Source: Roseibium sp. HPY-6 (GTDB taxonomy: Bacteria > Pseudomonadota > Alphaproteobacteria > Rhizobiales > Stappiaceae). From it: DNA of 64,000 nucleotides. Below the pieces are notes generated by a model. The model searched no databases and was not told the DNA's origin. It saw nothing but the letters and a program-made list of their open reading frames with translations. Below, in pieces: positions 1-9,350 of this stretch. The position numbers were made by a program, and so were the translations under genes. Where the stretch lies: NCBI RefSeq assembly GCF_040530035.1, contig NZ_JBEWCD010000001.1:1550001-1614000 (forward strand). The letters are read 5' to 3'. Position 1 is the first letter of the stretch, and each line of letters starts with the position of its first letter.

Positions 1-1
1 G

Positions 2-2788
2 ATCGAGAATTTCACGACCTATAAGTCGGGCGATCAGGGTATCTGGACGCGATCTACGAGTGGCGTGATCATCGACAATTCCATGTTTGCCGACAACAAG
101 TCCGGATCCTTCCTGGCGGGCCGGCACCTGGTAAAGGACAGTCTGTTCGTTGGCCGCTCCAAAAATGTCACGAATGACGGGGACGCGGACGATCCGGGCT
201 CAAGTCAGTTTGGCGCTGCTTCAGGCGAAGGAGTGCGCGGGCACCAGTTTTACGATTCACCGGTTGCTCTCGAAAGCGTGCACTTTGCCGGTTTCACCGA
301 GGATAAGGACAGCGCGCTGCTGGCAGGGAGCGGGTTCCACAGACGAACAAACAATTCCACCAAAGACCTGACCTTCGATGACGACATGCCAGTGCATAAT
401 CGAATGGACCGGTATCTTGGCCCCGGAAACAGGTCGCCGGAAGACACAAATGCGGCAACTTTCGCGCTGGTTGATCTCGACGGAAGCCTATCCGGAACCT
501 GGGGTGCGTCAATCACCCAGAAAATCATCGATCGTTTTCCAGGTGACAGGATCGACATTCTGGAACAGGGCACAACCGGATTCAATGCACTGGGAAGTGC
601 CCGTTTCGACAGCCGGCAGAACCTTTGGGTCAACAGCGGCAACGTTGATTTTGGCATCCAGCGGTTCGATACCAGTGCCGGAAAACGCGTCAAGTTGGAA
701 ATCGAACGCTCAGACAACGGTGCGAAGCTTCTTCTGAACGAAGATACCGGTGGCAACAATGTCTACCTCGATCTTGTCGCCATAGAAGACCGCGGACAGA
801 CCACCGGCACGGGGTTCGACTTCTATACCGTGCGCTATCCTGACGGTTTGCCGAATGTGATCGACGTAGAACTGCGCGACATGAAAAAGGGCAGCGCAGT
901 TTATTACAAGTTTGTCGACCTGCCCGCCGGATTGACGGTCCGGGGCGCGGATCAGGTTGGTGGTCTGGGCGCACTGAAATCCGCCGACGGAACGGCCTAT
1001 TTCAAAAAGGGCAGTGTTTTATATGTCAAAGCGGTCGCCGACGTTGGCGCATCTGTTCCGAACGCTCAGGATGCACGGGTCGCAAAGGACAATTACGGCG
1101 ACGAATTCCAGCTGCATATCAAGAACTACGGGGCTTACAAGGCGAGCGGTAACAACGCGCCGCACGACGCTGAAACAACAGACTTCGACCCTTACATCCT
1201 CCCAATTCCGGAAAAGCCGAAATCAACCTCTGTCACGTCGGAGATCACCAGCGCAGATGACCGGTGGTCCAGCAGCGCCAGTTGGCAGGGTGGCAAACCG
1301 GGCACGGATGACATCGCCGTCATCGGCAAGGATGACCGGCTGGTTCTGAATGAGAATGCGCAGGTGAAAGGCATTATCGTCGATGGAGGCGAGTTGCTTG
1401 TCGAAGACATCAAGGACCTATCACTGACCGCGGATTGGATTCTCGTCATCAATGGCGGTCTGTTTCAGGTGGGCACCGAGGACAAGCCTCACAAACATGA
1501 TTTCACACTGACACTGACGGGCGACGACCCAAAGAACGACGTGCATGTCGCTAATCTGCTCAAGCCCGGCGCGGCCGGTGTCGTGCATTCCGTCGACAAC
1601 AATGACGGTGAAGCTTTCGCGGGCACTGAGCGCGATCAGGATCTGAACGGACTGAAGATCACGGGCGACCGCCAATTCGGCGGCGACCGCGATGATGTGT
1701 TCCAGGGCACCGATTACAACGACCTGCTCCGCGGAGGTCGAGGGAATGATCAACTCTACGGAAAAGACGGAGACGATCTCCTGAGGGGAGATGCCGGTGA
1801 GAACTACCTCAACGGCGGTGATGGGCAGGACAGGCTCTATGGCGGGGCCGATGCCGACCGTTTGCAGGGAGGTAAGGGGGACGACATCCTTCGCGGTGGG
1901 GATGGCGACGACACCCTGCAAGGCGACGACGGGGACGACAAGCTCTATGGCGGAAAGGACAACGATCAGGTCTACGGCGGGAATGACGCCGATACCATTT
2001 ACGGCGCGGGAGGAGCCGACCAGCTTTACGGCCAGGATGGCAACGACACCCTGCGCGGTGGATGGGATGACGATACGCTCAATGGCGGGGACGGAGCCGA
2101 TGTCCTCTATGGCGGGAAAGGCAAGAACGAGCTTTTCGGCGGGAACGGCAATGACAAGATTTATGGCGGCGGAAGCGATGACCGGGCTTCAGGTGGCGAC
2201 GGTAACGATACGATCCGCGGTTCGTGGGGTGATGACTGGCTGAACGGCGGCAAGGGAAACGATCAGGTCTACGGCGGCACGGGCAACGACGAACTCTTCG
2301 GCGGCGAACAGAATGACAGCCTTTTCGGCGGTTCCAACAAGGACCAACTGCAAGGCCAGGACGGCAATGACCTGATTGATGGCGGCAGTCACGACGACAC
2401 CTTGAATGGTGGCAGGGGTGATGACGTACTCGTGGGCGGCAGCGGCAACGATACGCTTCAAGGGGGCACCGGCGCCGACACAAATATCGATGGAGCCGGC
2501 ACGGATACGATCATCGACTGGGATCCATCAGCGGATCGTTTTGTCTTTGTATCAGACGGCAAGCTTGACGAATTACAGGGCCTCAGAGGCGGCGGAAAAC
2601 TCTACTTCGAAGACATCAGCAAGCTGTCGGCGGAGCGCTCCGGCATCGATCTCACGATCAAGATTGACGGGGTTGCTGAAGTGGTGCTGACAAACTTTCA
2701 TGGCGCGAACACCAGGCAGGATCTCCTGGACATGGGTTTGCTCTTCGAGCATTCGGCTCTGCCGCCAAGCATCCAGGATCTGTTCTGA
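2..2788 (+). CDS. CEMIP/G8-type beta-helix RTX exoprotein, 5' end outside window
   Basis: The reading frame is open from base 2, so the true start lies before the window; 928 residues are visible. The first residues look like the last turns of a right-handed beta-helix of the CEMIP/TMEM2 (hyaluronan-degrading) type. A G8-like domain follows at about bases 1250-1520, with the typical WxxxxSW...DG(G/E)L...ADWILV..G.FQVGTED pattern. Next come about 30 glycine-aspartate RTX nonapeptides and a C-terminal segment that fits a type I secretion signal region. Export through an RTX transporter and calcium-dependent folding outside the cell are inferred. The next gene is a paralogue: its G8 domain matches over most positions. 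Substrate is unknown; a polysaccharide such as hyaluronan is suggested only by family. Confidence 0.8.
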   Translation: MENFTTYKSGDQGIWTRSTSGVIIDNSMFADNKSGSFLAGRHLVKDSLFVGRSKNVTNDGDADDPGSSQFGAASGEGVRGHQFYDSPVALESVHFAGFTEDKDSALLAGSGFHRRTNNSTKDLTFDDDMPVHNRMDRYLGPGNRSPEDTNAATFALVDLDGSLSGTWGASITQKIIDRFPGDRIDILEQGTTGFNALGSARFDSRQNLWVNSGNVDFGIQRFDTSAGKRVKLEIERSDNGAKLLLNEDTGGNNVYLDLVAIEDRGQTTGTGFDFYTVRYPDGLPNVIDVELRDMKKGSAVYYKFVDLPAGLTVRGADQVGGLGALKSADGTAYFKKGSVLYVKAVADVGASVPNAQDARVAKDNYGDEFQLHIKNYGAYKASGNNAPHDAETTDFDPYILPIPEKPKSTSVTSEITSADDRWSSSASWQGGKPGTDDIAVIGKDDRLVLNENAQVKGIIVDGGELLVEDIKDLSLTADWILVINGGLFQVGTEDKPHKHDFTLTLTGDDPKNDVHVANLLKPGAAGVVHSVDNNDGEAFAGTERDQDLNGLKITGDRQFGGDRDDVFQGTDYNDLLRGGRGNDQLYGKDGDDLLRGDAGENYLNGGDGQDRLYGGADADRLQGGKGDDILRGGDGDDTLQGDDGDDKLYGGKDNDQVYGGNDADTIYGAGGADQLYGQDGNDTLRGGWDDDTLNGGDGADVLYGGKGKNELFGGNGNDKIYGGGSDDRASGGDGNDTIRGSWGDDWLNGGKGNDQVYGGTGNDELFGGEQNDSLFGGSNKDQLQGQDGNDLIDGGSHDDTLNGGRGDDVLVGGSGNDTLQGGTGADTNIDGAGTDTIIDWDPSADRFVFVSDGKLDELQGLRGGGKLYFEDISKLSAERSGIDLTIKIDGVAEVVLTNFHGANTRQDLLDMGLLFEHSALPPSIQDLF
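1680..2490 (+). repeat. RTX (hemolysin-type calcium-binding) repeat-coding array
   Basis: The translated sequence is an almost uninterrupted run of nine-residue repeats of the form GGxGxDxLx, such as GGDGDDTLQ and GGKGNDQVY, roughly 30 copies. The DNA units are diverged from each other, so this is protein-level repetition, not a recent tandem expansion. Such arrays bind calcium and mark type I secreted proteins. Confidence 0.9.
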
Positions 2789-2839
2789 ACTCCCCAAAAA
2801 TCAATTCCGGGTTTTGAGCCCAATTCAAGGAGTAAAGCT

Positions 2840-5800
2840 ATGCAGGCTGTTCTCAAGGATGTCGTGTCGAATGGTCATAATTCTCCGGCGACGACAAGTG
2901 ATCGGGACGGCGATGGCGTCGCCATGAAAGTGGAAGCGGTCGACAGCAGGACCGGTGAAACACTCGGCACAGTAACGGATTATTCCATCATCGATACATC
3001 GTCTTTCGACTGGAAGGGGTTCCGCTTACGGGTCAACGCTGATGGGGAAAAGAAAGATGAGGTCGAGCGCTTCATCTATACGCTGGACCGCGTGAACAAA
3101 AATGGAATTGTCACGGAATCGAAAGACTACCTCTTCAACAAGAGCATCACGTTTGATCGCTTCAAAGACGGTGACGATCTGGATGAAGGCATCTACAGGC
3201 TCACGCTAAAGGCAAACGCCGACCATAAAGAGTTTGGACAAGAGTCGTTTTATTTTGGTGTTGTCAAATCCGCCGAGGATGCATCGGGAAGTATCGCCCG
3301 GGTGCGGGCCGATCTGAAGCAAATTCATGAAAAGTCAATGTTGAAACCGGACGCTGAAGGAGACGGCGGCGGCAATCCCATGCTGGTGAAGAACAACGAT
3401 GCTTTCCTGATGGCTATGGGCGCGAACAGCAGAATTGAGGTTCATGCAGCGGATGCCGCCAAGGACAGCTGGACTGTGCTGGATGGTACGGCGGAAAAGG
3501 GGTCTGGCTCAATTACGGTAGCCGAGAAAACCGGTTGGGAAGTCGGCGACAAAATCGCCATCACCTCAACAGACTATGAAGCAGGCCAGGCTGAGACATT
3601 TACAATTTCAGCGGTATCAGCCGACGGACTTAGCTTTACGCTCGATAAGCCTCTCAAATACATGCATTACGGCGAAACACAGACTGTTGAAAATGGTCTG
3701 GAGGGTGCAGAACGGCAAGCCTGGACAATTGACGAGCGGGCACAGGTCGCCCTGCTGTCGCGGAACGTCAAAATCACCGGTGACAGCGATGCCGAGGCTG
3801 ATCGTTTTGGTGGCCACACGATGGTTATGAACGGTGCCGAAATGCATGTCTCGGGCGCGGAATTCACCAAGATGGGCCAGGAAGGAATTGTCGGTCGTTA
3901 TCCCGCACACTGGCACATGCTCGGAGATGCAGGGGCCGGTCAATACATCCAAAACAGCTCGTTTCACAACACCTACAACAAGGGCATTACGATCCACGGG
4001 ACAAACCAGACCGTTCTGAAGGACAATGTTGTCTACGACACGGTTGGGCACAGTTTCTTCATCGAGGACGGTTCGGAAACCGGCAATCTGTTTCAAGGCA
4101 ACATCGGGTTCGGCACCAGGGCCGCCGACGAGGATGAGGCGATCTTGCGGTCCGACATTATGGAGGTGGCAACCTATTGGATCACCAATCCTCATAACGA
4201 TTTTGTCGGAAACATCGCAGGTGGCAGTGAAAACGGAGGATTTTGGTACGCAATCGGTAGAGATTTCACAGGTCTTTCAAAAGGCAATCCGCTGTTCGAG
4301 GGAGATGTGTCACCCGCCCGTCAAAAGGCCGGTTTGTTTGATGACAATGCCGCACACTCCAATGAAGCCGGACTATTCAAGACCTTCAATCCGGATGAGG
4401 GCGGCAAATCCTGGGCTAAAAACGACCTGGAAATTCACGATTTCAATACGTTCCGCAACAGGGAGTGGAGCGCCAATTTCAAGACCGCCGTCGGTGGCGC
4501 GGATTTCTACAATTCAGTGATCGGCGCAGCGCCCGATGGCTTGAATTTCAATGACAACACCTCGATCCAAAATTCATTGTCGTACGGTGTGTCCGGAAAT
4601 ACCGGCAATCCCAATTCCGAGGCCGAAACAGAAGCTGGCCATTCCTTTGCAGATGATGCTTCGCCAAGCGACCGGCTTGAGGGGCTTGCCTTTTACTCCG
4701 GTGAGTTCTTCTTCGAAGACAGCCACTTTGCTTTTTTCGACAACGAGCAGCATTACGCGCTTTCCAGCAAACACGGCGCCGGTCAAGCGAACTATGTTCG
4801 TGACATCACATTTGAAGAAGGTTTCGATCCGGCTGAAAGCTTCTCTTTTCCAACCGGCGGCAATGCCGGCCGAGCGGGACGTGCCATCTACGACGAGGAC
4901 GGCGCGCTTTCCGGTGTTCCGGGTGCCTGGCTTACACAGGCCGCGAACGCTGCGAACAGCAGTGCCGGATCCTATGTTCATCCGGACTTTGACGTATTCG
5001 TTATCACTGATGCGCGCATAGCGGAAATTTTTGAAAGCGGCGGGACTGGCAACGTCGGTCCAAAACGGATGACCCGCCACGATGCCGTCGACGGTTCGAG
5101 AACCGATGGAGACGTTGGCGTTGCCGGAAGGACGCAGCTTGCCGTCATTGGTGATGGGAACGACTACGTTTATGTCTATGATTTCGGCGAGCGCCCGCTG
5201 GAGGACAACCAGAACCGCATCCGCCTGTCGGCTGCCACGAGCGAAGAATATGTCTTCATCGAGTCGCCCAATGCGACTTCTAGGCACTCTGTTGAAGGCG
5301 CGATACGTGTAGGCTCATTTGACCAGCTCAAGGCCGCGCCCCAAAAGGCCTACTACTACGAAGACGGCAGTATCTACGTGAAGCTCTTCGGTGGCGGCAG
5401 TTCAAAAGACGTCGCCGGACCAAGTGTCATCAACTATGAGCTCAACAATGCCCCTCAGCCCGTTGTTGAGGTGCCGGACGTTCCTTACAAACCGATCAAG
5501 TATACGCCTGCGCAGCTTGCAGAATTTGCCCCGTCCAAAGCAGCACCGACCCCGACGCCGGATACGGAAAGGGCAACTCATGATCCGGAGGCCTTCAATC
5601 CGAAAAATGCCCAAACCGCTGACTATGAACCAGGCGATGCGCGCTGGTCTCAAAGCGGTATTTGGAGCAACGGCCGTGAACCTGGATCCGACGACATCGT
5701 CGTTGTGGGCCAGGGCGAACGCGTCGTTCTTGATCGCAGCACCCAGGTAAAAGCCATCTTCGTTGACGGCGGCGAGTTGATTGCCGAGGATGAGCAGGAT

Positions 5801-6514
5801 CTGGAACTTGCCGCTGACTGGATACTTGTCGTCAATGGCGGCCTGTTTCAGGTCGGGACCGAGGACAAACCCTTCCAACACGAATTCACGTTGACTCTGG
5901 AAGGTGATGACCCGGGAAATGATGTGGATATAGCGGCTCTTCGCGCATCCAGGGATCCAAACATTGTTCATGCGGTTGATACGCTGAAGTCATATGAAAA
6001 GACGGATGAATTGCCCGCTTCAATCGATGCTGTAACGCTCGGCGATACAGAGTCCCTCGTATCGGGCGGCAAACCGGAAGCCGATGACGCTGTCACCGGA
6101 GCAAAGGCAACCGAAACCAAACCGGCAGAGCCCGGGGCGGATTATACCCTTTTGAACTTCGCCTTGGTCGACACGGACACGGACCAGGTCATCGCGCAGA
6201 TTACCGACAATGAAGCGATAGACTTTGCGCTGATTGAAGGACGGAACCTGTCTATTTCAGCCAGGGCTGCCAGCGATGCCCTTGAAGAAGAAATTGCGAG
6301 CGTTCTGCTTGAGCTGAACGGGCATAGTCGTATCGAAAATGTGACGCCTTATGCCTTGTTCGGCGACAAGAACGGCGACTATCTGAAAGGTGAGATTATG
6401 GTCAAAGACGAATATGACCTCGCCTATACGGTGTACGCAGACAAAAACGGCAAAGGCGACATCTTGGATAGCGGAAGTCTGGCCTTCAGCTTCGACGATA
6501 TTGCAATGGCATAA
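2840..6514 (+). CDS. CEMIP-like right-handed beta-helix protein with C-terminal G8 domain
   Basis: This is a 1224-residue protein starting at ATG 2840 behind AAGGAG (2827-2832), 51 bases after the preceding paralogue, so the two are probably co-transcribed. The core (about residues 170-700) is CEMIP/TMEM2-like: GRYPAHWHMLGD, ITIHGT and GHSFFIEDG correspond to conserved beta-helix turns. A G8 domain lies C-terminal to the helix (about residues 930-1025), whereas family members usually carry it N-terminally. The first about 130 residues and the last about 120 look like two diverged copies of an Ig-like module found in secreted RTX proteins. There are no RTX repeats and no obvious Sec or Tat signal, so the export route is unclear. 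Polysaccharide binding or cleavage is inferred from family only. Confidence 0.75.
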   Translation: MQAVLKDVVSNGHNSPATTSDRDGDGVAMKVEAVDSRTGETLGTVTDYSIIDTSSFDWKGFRLRVNADGEKKDEVERFIYTLDRVNKNGIVTESKDYLFNKSITFDRFKDGDDLDEGIYRLTLKANADHKEFGQESFYFGVVKSAEDASGSIARVRADLKQIHEKSMLKPDAEGDGGGNPMLVKNNDAFLMAMGANSRIEVHAADAAKDSWTVLDGTAEKGSGSITVAEKTGWEVGDKIAITSTDYEAGQAETFTISAVSADGLSFTLDKPLKYMHYGETQTVENGLEGAERQAWTIDERAQVALLSRNVKITGDSDAEADRFGGHTMVMNGAEMHVSGAEFTKMGQEGIVGRYPAHWHMLGDAGAGQYIQNSSFHNTYNKGITIHGTNQTVLKDNVVYDTVGHSFFIEDGSETGNLFQGNIGFGTRAADEDEAILRSDIMEVATYWITNPHNDFVGNIAGGSENGGFWYAIGRDFTGLSKGNPLFEGDVSPARQKAGLFDDNAAHSNEAGLFKTFNPDEGGKSWAKNDLEIHDFNTFRNREWSANFKTAVGGADFYNSVIGAAPDGLNFNDNTSIQNSLSYGVSGNTGNPNSEAETEAGHSFADDASPSDRLEGLAFYSGEFFFEDSHFAFFDNEQHYALSSKHGAGQANYVRDITFEEGFDPAESFSFPTGGNAGRAGRAIYDEDGALSGVPGAWLTQAANAANSSAGSYVHPDFDVFVITDARIAEIFESGGTGNVGPKRMTRHDAVDGSRTDGDVGVAGRTQLAVIGDGNDYVYVYDFGERPLEDNQNRIRLSAATSEEYVFIESPNATSRHSVEGAIRVGSFDQLKAAPQKAYYYEDGSIYVKLFGGGSSKDVAGPSVINYELNNAPQPVVEVPDVPYKPIKYTPAQLAEFAPSKAAPTPTPDTERATHDPEAFNPKNAQTADYEPGDARWSQSGIWSNGREPGSDDIVVVGQGERVVLDRSTQVKAIFVDGGELIAEDEQDLELAADWILVVNGGLFQVGTEDKPFQHEFTLTLEGDDPGNDVDIAALRASRDPNIVHAVDTLKSYEKTDELPASIDAVTLGDTESLVSGGKPEADDAVTGAKATETKPAEPGADYTLLNFALVDTDTDQVIAQITDNEAIDFALIEGRNLSISARAASDALEEEIASVLLELNGHSRIENVTPYALFGDKNGDYLKGEIMVKDEYDLAYTVYADKNGKGDILDSGSLAFSFDDIAMA

Positions 6515-6546
6515 GTCGCGCTTGTGCGACCAAATCCGCTGCATGG

Positions 6547-6585
6547 ATCAGCCGTCGCGACCGCTGAGTAGTCGCGACGGCTGAT
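6547..6585. terminator. Bidirectional hairpin terminator
   Basis: A perfect 15-bp inverted repeat (6547-6561 with 6571-6585) with a 9-base loop sits between convergent genes ending at 6514 (+) and 6660 (-). There is no long T-run, so termination strength is uncertain. Confidence 0.6.
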
Positions 6586-6659
6586 GATCATTCTGGCAAT
6601 TTGACCGTTCCGTTGATTTTCGGAAATAACAGTTATTTCGCTGAAAAGTCGGAATCTTG

Positions 6660-7454
6660 TTACTTGAGAGACCTGTTGAGCATCGCTTCAATGGCGGCTG
6701 CGACGCGCTCGTTCTTGCGGGCATCCAGTGCATCGTGATGCGGATTGGCAAACCGGCCTTGATCGTTGTCGAAATAACGGCCGGAAGCATCAGCGAACTC
6801 TTCGCTCAATGCAGCACTGACCAGGATATCTGCACCGACGTTCAGGTCATTGCCTTTCACCCCATAAGCCTCCTTTACCATTTTGCTGGCCAGAAAAGAG
6901 GAAGGGTTCACCGCGATAATGGCGGGTCCGTTGTTGCTGAGCGCTCCCGCCAGATGCATGGACCACATGGTCAGGCCCAGTTTGCTTTGTGCATAGGCTT
7001 CGCTGTCGCTCAAAAATGCGCTGCCTGTAAAAACATCCGGATCGACGGAGGCCTGCGCAGCGGAGGACAGATTAACAACGCGGCCTTCACCCGGAATGAT
7101 CGGCAACAGCAACTTGGTCAGGAGATAGGGCGCAACGGTATTGACGATGATCCTGAGATCGAACCCGTAATCCGTCACGGGATTTGGAACTTTGAAGACA
7201 CCCGCATTGTTGATCAACACATCGAGTGTTTCGTTGCTCGCAATGACGGCTTTGGCGAGCGCCTCGACATCTTCCAATTTGGACAGGTCGGCGACGAAAG
7301 CTTCCGCAGTCCCGCCAATATCGGCCAGAGCAGCTTCCAGTTTTTGCTTGCTGCGGCCATGCAAGAGAACCTTGTGGCCCATCGCCGCGAGTTTTTTGGC
7401 TGTGAGAAGCCCAATACCGTCCGTCGAGCCGGTGATGAGGATGGTTTTACTCAT
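6660..7454 (-). CDS. Short-chain dehydrogenase/reductase
   Basis: A 264-residue classical SDR: the N-terminal TGSTDGIG motif binds NAD(P)H, INNAG is the central structural motif, and YAQSK supplies the catalytic Tyr and Lys. No membrane or export segment is seen, so it is cytosolic. Its start overlaps the stop of the luciferase-like monooxygenase gene by four bases (ATGA), indicating translational coupling in a three-gene minus-strand operon (8451-9236, then 7451-8434, then this gene). The substrate cannot be read from sequence; the neighbours suggest oxidation or reduction of a small hydroxylated or aldehyde intermediate. Confidence 0.85.
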   Translation of the reverse strand: MSKTILITGSTDGIGLLTAKKLAAMGHKVLLHGRSKQKLEAALADIGGTAEAFVADLSKLEDVEALAKAVIASNETLDVLINNAGVFKVPNPVTDYGFDLRIIVNTVAPYLLTKLLLPIIPGEGRVVNLSSAAQASVDPDVFTGSAFLSDSEAYAQSKLGLTMWSMHLAGALSNNGPAIIAVNPSSFLASKMVKEAYGVKGNDLNVGADILVSAALSEEFADASGRYFDNDQGRFANPHHDALDARKNERVAAAIEAMLNRSLK

Positions 7455-8434
7455 GGAAGATTTCCTCTGTGTCCAAAGTCGGGCAGAAGCTCATCTGCCA
7501 AAAGTTTGAGTGTTGTTTCTGTGTCTTGCGCATTCAAACGAAGGTTCAGCGCGACATGATTGACGCCAATATCCTGAAGATCCGACAGGTAGTTTTTCAG
7601 GAATTCCGTGCCGGACTGAAAACCCAGATGAATGGGACGCGGTTTGGCATCAGGGTCGTCCAAAAGATCCACATAAAGTGACTGCATCACGGGTCTGTTT
7701 TCCGCCTCACCTTTCGCAAGACGGTTTCGATACTCACTGATGACACGGTGTTGAGAGGCGACGTCACGCGGATAGGTCACCCATCCATCTCCGTGCTCAG
7801 CAACCCAGTCGGGTGATTGCTGGCTGCCTCCCGTGATCAGCATGGGAATGCGCGCTCCGACAGGTTTGGGCAACATGTCCATGGTTCCGCTCAAGACACC
7901 CTGGTGACCCTCATGGCGCGGGCGATCATTTGCAAGCGCACGAATGTAACGGAAGCTATCGCGGAACCGGGCTCCGCGATCAGGAAAGCTCATATTGAGC
8001 GCCGGATACTCTTCTGGTCGATCTCCCGAGGCGACACCCAGGATCAAACGACCATCGGACAACACATCTGCTGTTGCTGCTGCTTTCGCAACATGGGCCG
8101 GATGACGAAGCGGCAAGATGATGCTGGCAGTCCCGAGAGCGATATCATTTGTAAGCGCCGCAAGCGTGCCGAGATAGACAAACGGATCAAATATCTGCCC
8201 TACATCTCCAAACGAGGGCACATCGAACGGGACATCGCGCAGCCAAAGCGCAGAGAACCCGAGCGTCTCCGCCAGTTGTGCCATCTCGATATGCTTCGCC
8301 ATGGTCGGCCTGGCGCCGATCGAATAGCTTTCGAGTGGCACAACAAGCCCGATACTCAGCCGGTTTGGCAAAAATACCGCGTTGTATCCCCGATTGATAA
8401 TCGGAAAATCTGAGAGATCATTTCCGTCCGACAT
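7451..8434 (-). CDS. LLM-class (luciferase-like) flavin-dependent oxidoreductase
   Basis: A 327-residue bacterial luciferase-like TIM-barrel protein: the IGLVVPLESY start strand, LADVLS-like TADVLSDGRL(I)LGVASG and the C-terminal ITGGSQQSPDWVAEHGDGW region are typical of F420- or FMNH2-using monooxygenases. The frame opens further upstream (8515), but that would overlap the upstream gene; the ATG at 8434 leaves 16 bases after that gene's stop and matches family N-termini. The gene overlaps the downstream SDR by four bases. A role in oxidising a small organic molecule together with the CmcJ-like and SDR partners is inferred. Confidence 0.85.
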   Translation of the reverse strand: MSDGNDLSDFPIINRGYNAVFLPNRLSIGLVVPLESYSIGARPTMAKHIEMAQLAETLGFSALWLRDVPFDVPSFGDVGQIFDPFVYLGTLAALTNDIALGTASIILPLRHPAHVAKAAATADVLSDGRLILGVASGDRPEEYPALNMSFPDRGARFRDSFRYIRALANDRPRHEGHQGVLSGTMDMLPKPVGARIPMLITGGSQQSPDWVAEHGDGWVTYPRDVASQHRVISEYRNRLAKGEAENRPVMQSLYVDLLDDPDAKPRPIHLGFQSGTEFLKNYLSDLQDIGVNHVALNLRLNAQDTETTLKLLADELLPDFGHRGNLP

Positions 8435-8450
8435 GTCTCGTGTCCCGCAC

Positions 8451-9236
8451 TCAGTATCGAATGAGCGTTCGGCTTTCGATGCTCTTCCTGATTGTGTGAA
8501 TGCTCTCGTCTTCAATCATATCGAGAGCGCTATGGGCAATCGAAGGCAAACCATCATTGTCGTAGATGTTGAAGATCGCGACCTCATCCGGTGTCATCTT
8601 GGATTGATAAACCCACTCATGATCCGGATTGGCTACAAGTCCGAGTATCTGGCCTTTCCTGTCCGGGTAAATGAGATCAAGCAGCACCCAGTCGGTTTCA
8701 CTGAGGCTGGAAGGACGGACAAAGCCAAGGGGTGCGCTGTTGATCGGATTATCGACCGGGCGCCAGACATTGATAAAGGCGTAGTGGCCTTTGTTCCATT
8801 CGGCAGCCTGATCTTCACCCAGGATATCGATCAGACGTTGTTTTGCACCGTCTTCGCTGTAATCGCTGTGAACATTGCGCGCTGGGGGACGGACGGCATT
8901 TGGGTCGTCAACTCGTATCGTGTGGTCAAATATGATGACTTCTTTCGCACTAAGTTTCTTTTTGAGAAGTTCGGTCAACTCGGTGTCATAGTTTTTTTCC
9001 CAGTCGGCTCTTTCTGCGGAGAAATTCACCTTGGTCGGCGCGTCGGTGAAGGTCACCGAATCCACATCAAATGACACCGAAATGCCGTCTCCCCGGGCAT
9101 CCAGGACTGTAATGTCCGTAGACCGCAGCTCAGGGGAGATCAGATTTCCCTTGATGCCATCCGCGTCCAGATGAAAGGCTTGCTGTTCCGGTTTATGTAC
9201 ATGGTAATTCACTGTGGCTGTCTGGGTCATCGCCAT
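8451..9236 (-). CDS. CmcJ/NvfI-family oxidoreductase (AsaB/GA4-desaturase-like)
   Basis: A 261-residue protein matching the CmcJ/NvfI/AsaB pattern: VHYH-like opening, RNVHSDYSEDGAKQRL around residue 120, the FINVWRPVDNPI block, a late hydrophobic DWVLLDLIYPD strand and HEWVY. HxD plus a later His (AHSALD) may form a 2-oxoglutarate/Fe(II)-type metal site. Members hydroxylate, desaturate or methoxylate secondary metabolites and occur more often in fungi and actinomycetes. It is first in a minus-strand operon and divergent from a LysR gene that probably controls it. ATG 9236 is used; ATG 9230 is nearly as good. Confidence 0.75.
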   Translation of the reverse strand: MAMTQTATVNYHVHKPEQQAFHLDADGIKGNLISPELRSTDITVLDARGDGISVSFDVDSVTFTDAPTKVNFSAERADWEKNYDTELTELLKKKLSAKEVIIFDHTIRVDDPNAVRPPARNVHSDYSEDGAKQRLIDILGEDQAAEWNKGHYAFINVWRPVDNPINSAPLGFVRPSSLSETDWVLLDLIYPDRKGQILGLVANPDHEWVYQSKMTPDEVAIFNIYDNDGLPSIAHSALDMIEDESIHTIRKSIESRTLIRY

Positions 9237-9324
9237 CTCGCTCTGTTTGCTGCGCTCTTGCTTCCTTTTTCACTACGGGGAACATAACCATTGTCATTTG
9301 CAAAATTAATTGCGAAGATCCCAT

Positions 9325-9350
9325 TTCAGAATTCGGGATTTGAATATAAT
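9325..9350. promoter_or_regulatory. Putative LysR operator at the divergent promoter
   Basis: TTCAGAATTCGG followed closely by ATTTGAA and ATAATGGG ends at the LysR start codon. The same string, with few changes, precedes the second LysR gene at 13803-13829. Conservation of non-coding sequence between the paralogues suggests an autoregulatory site; binding is not shown. Confidence 0.45.

Noticed and set aside
1680..2490. Periodic sequence that might suggest a tandem DNA repeat or CRISPR-like array
   Set aside because: The 27-base period is the RTX nonapeptide code; DNA units are diverged and in frame, with no spacers.
9345..9350. TATAAT word before LysR copy 1
   Set aside because: It overlaps the start codon; transcription from it would begin inside the gene, so it is not a usable -10 for this start.
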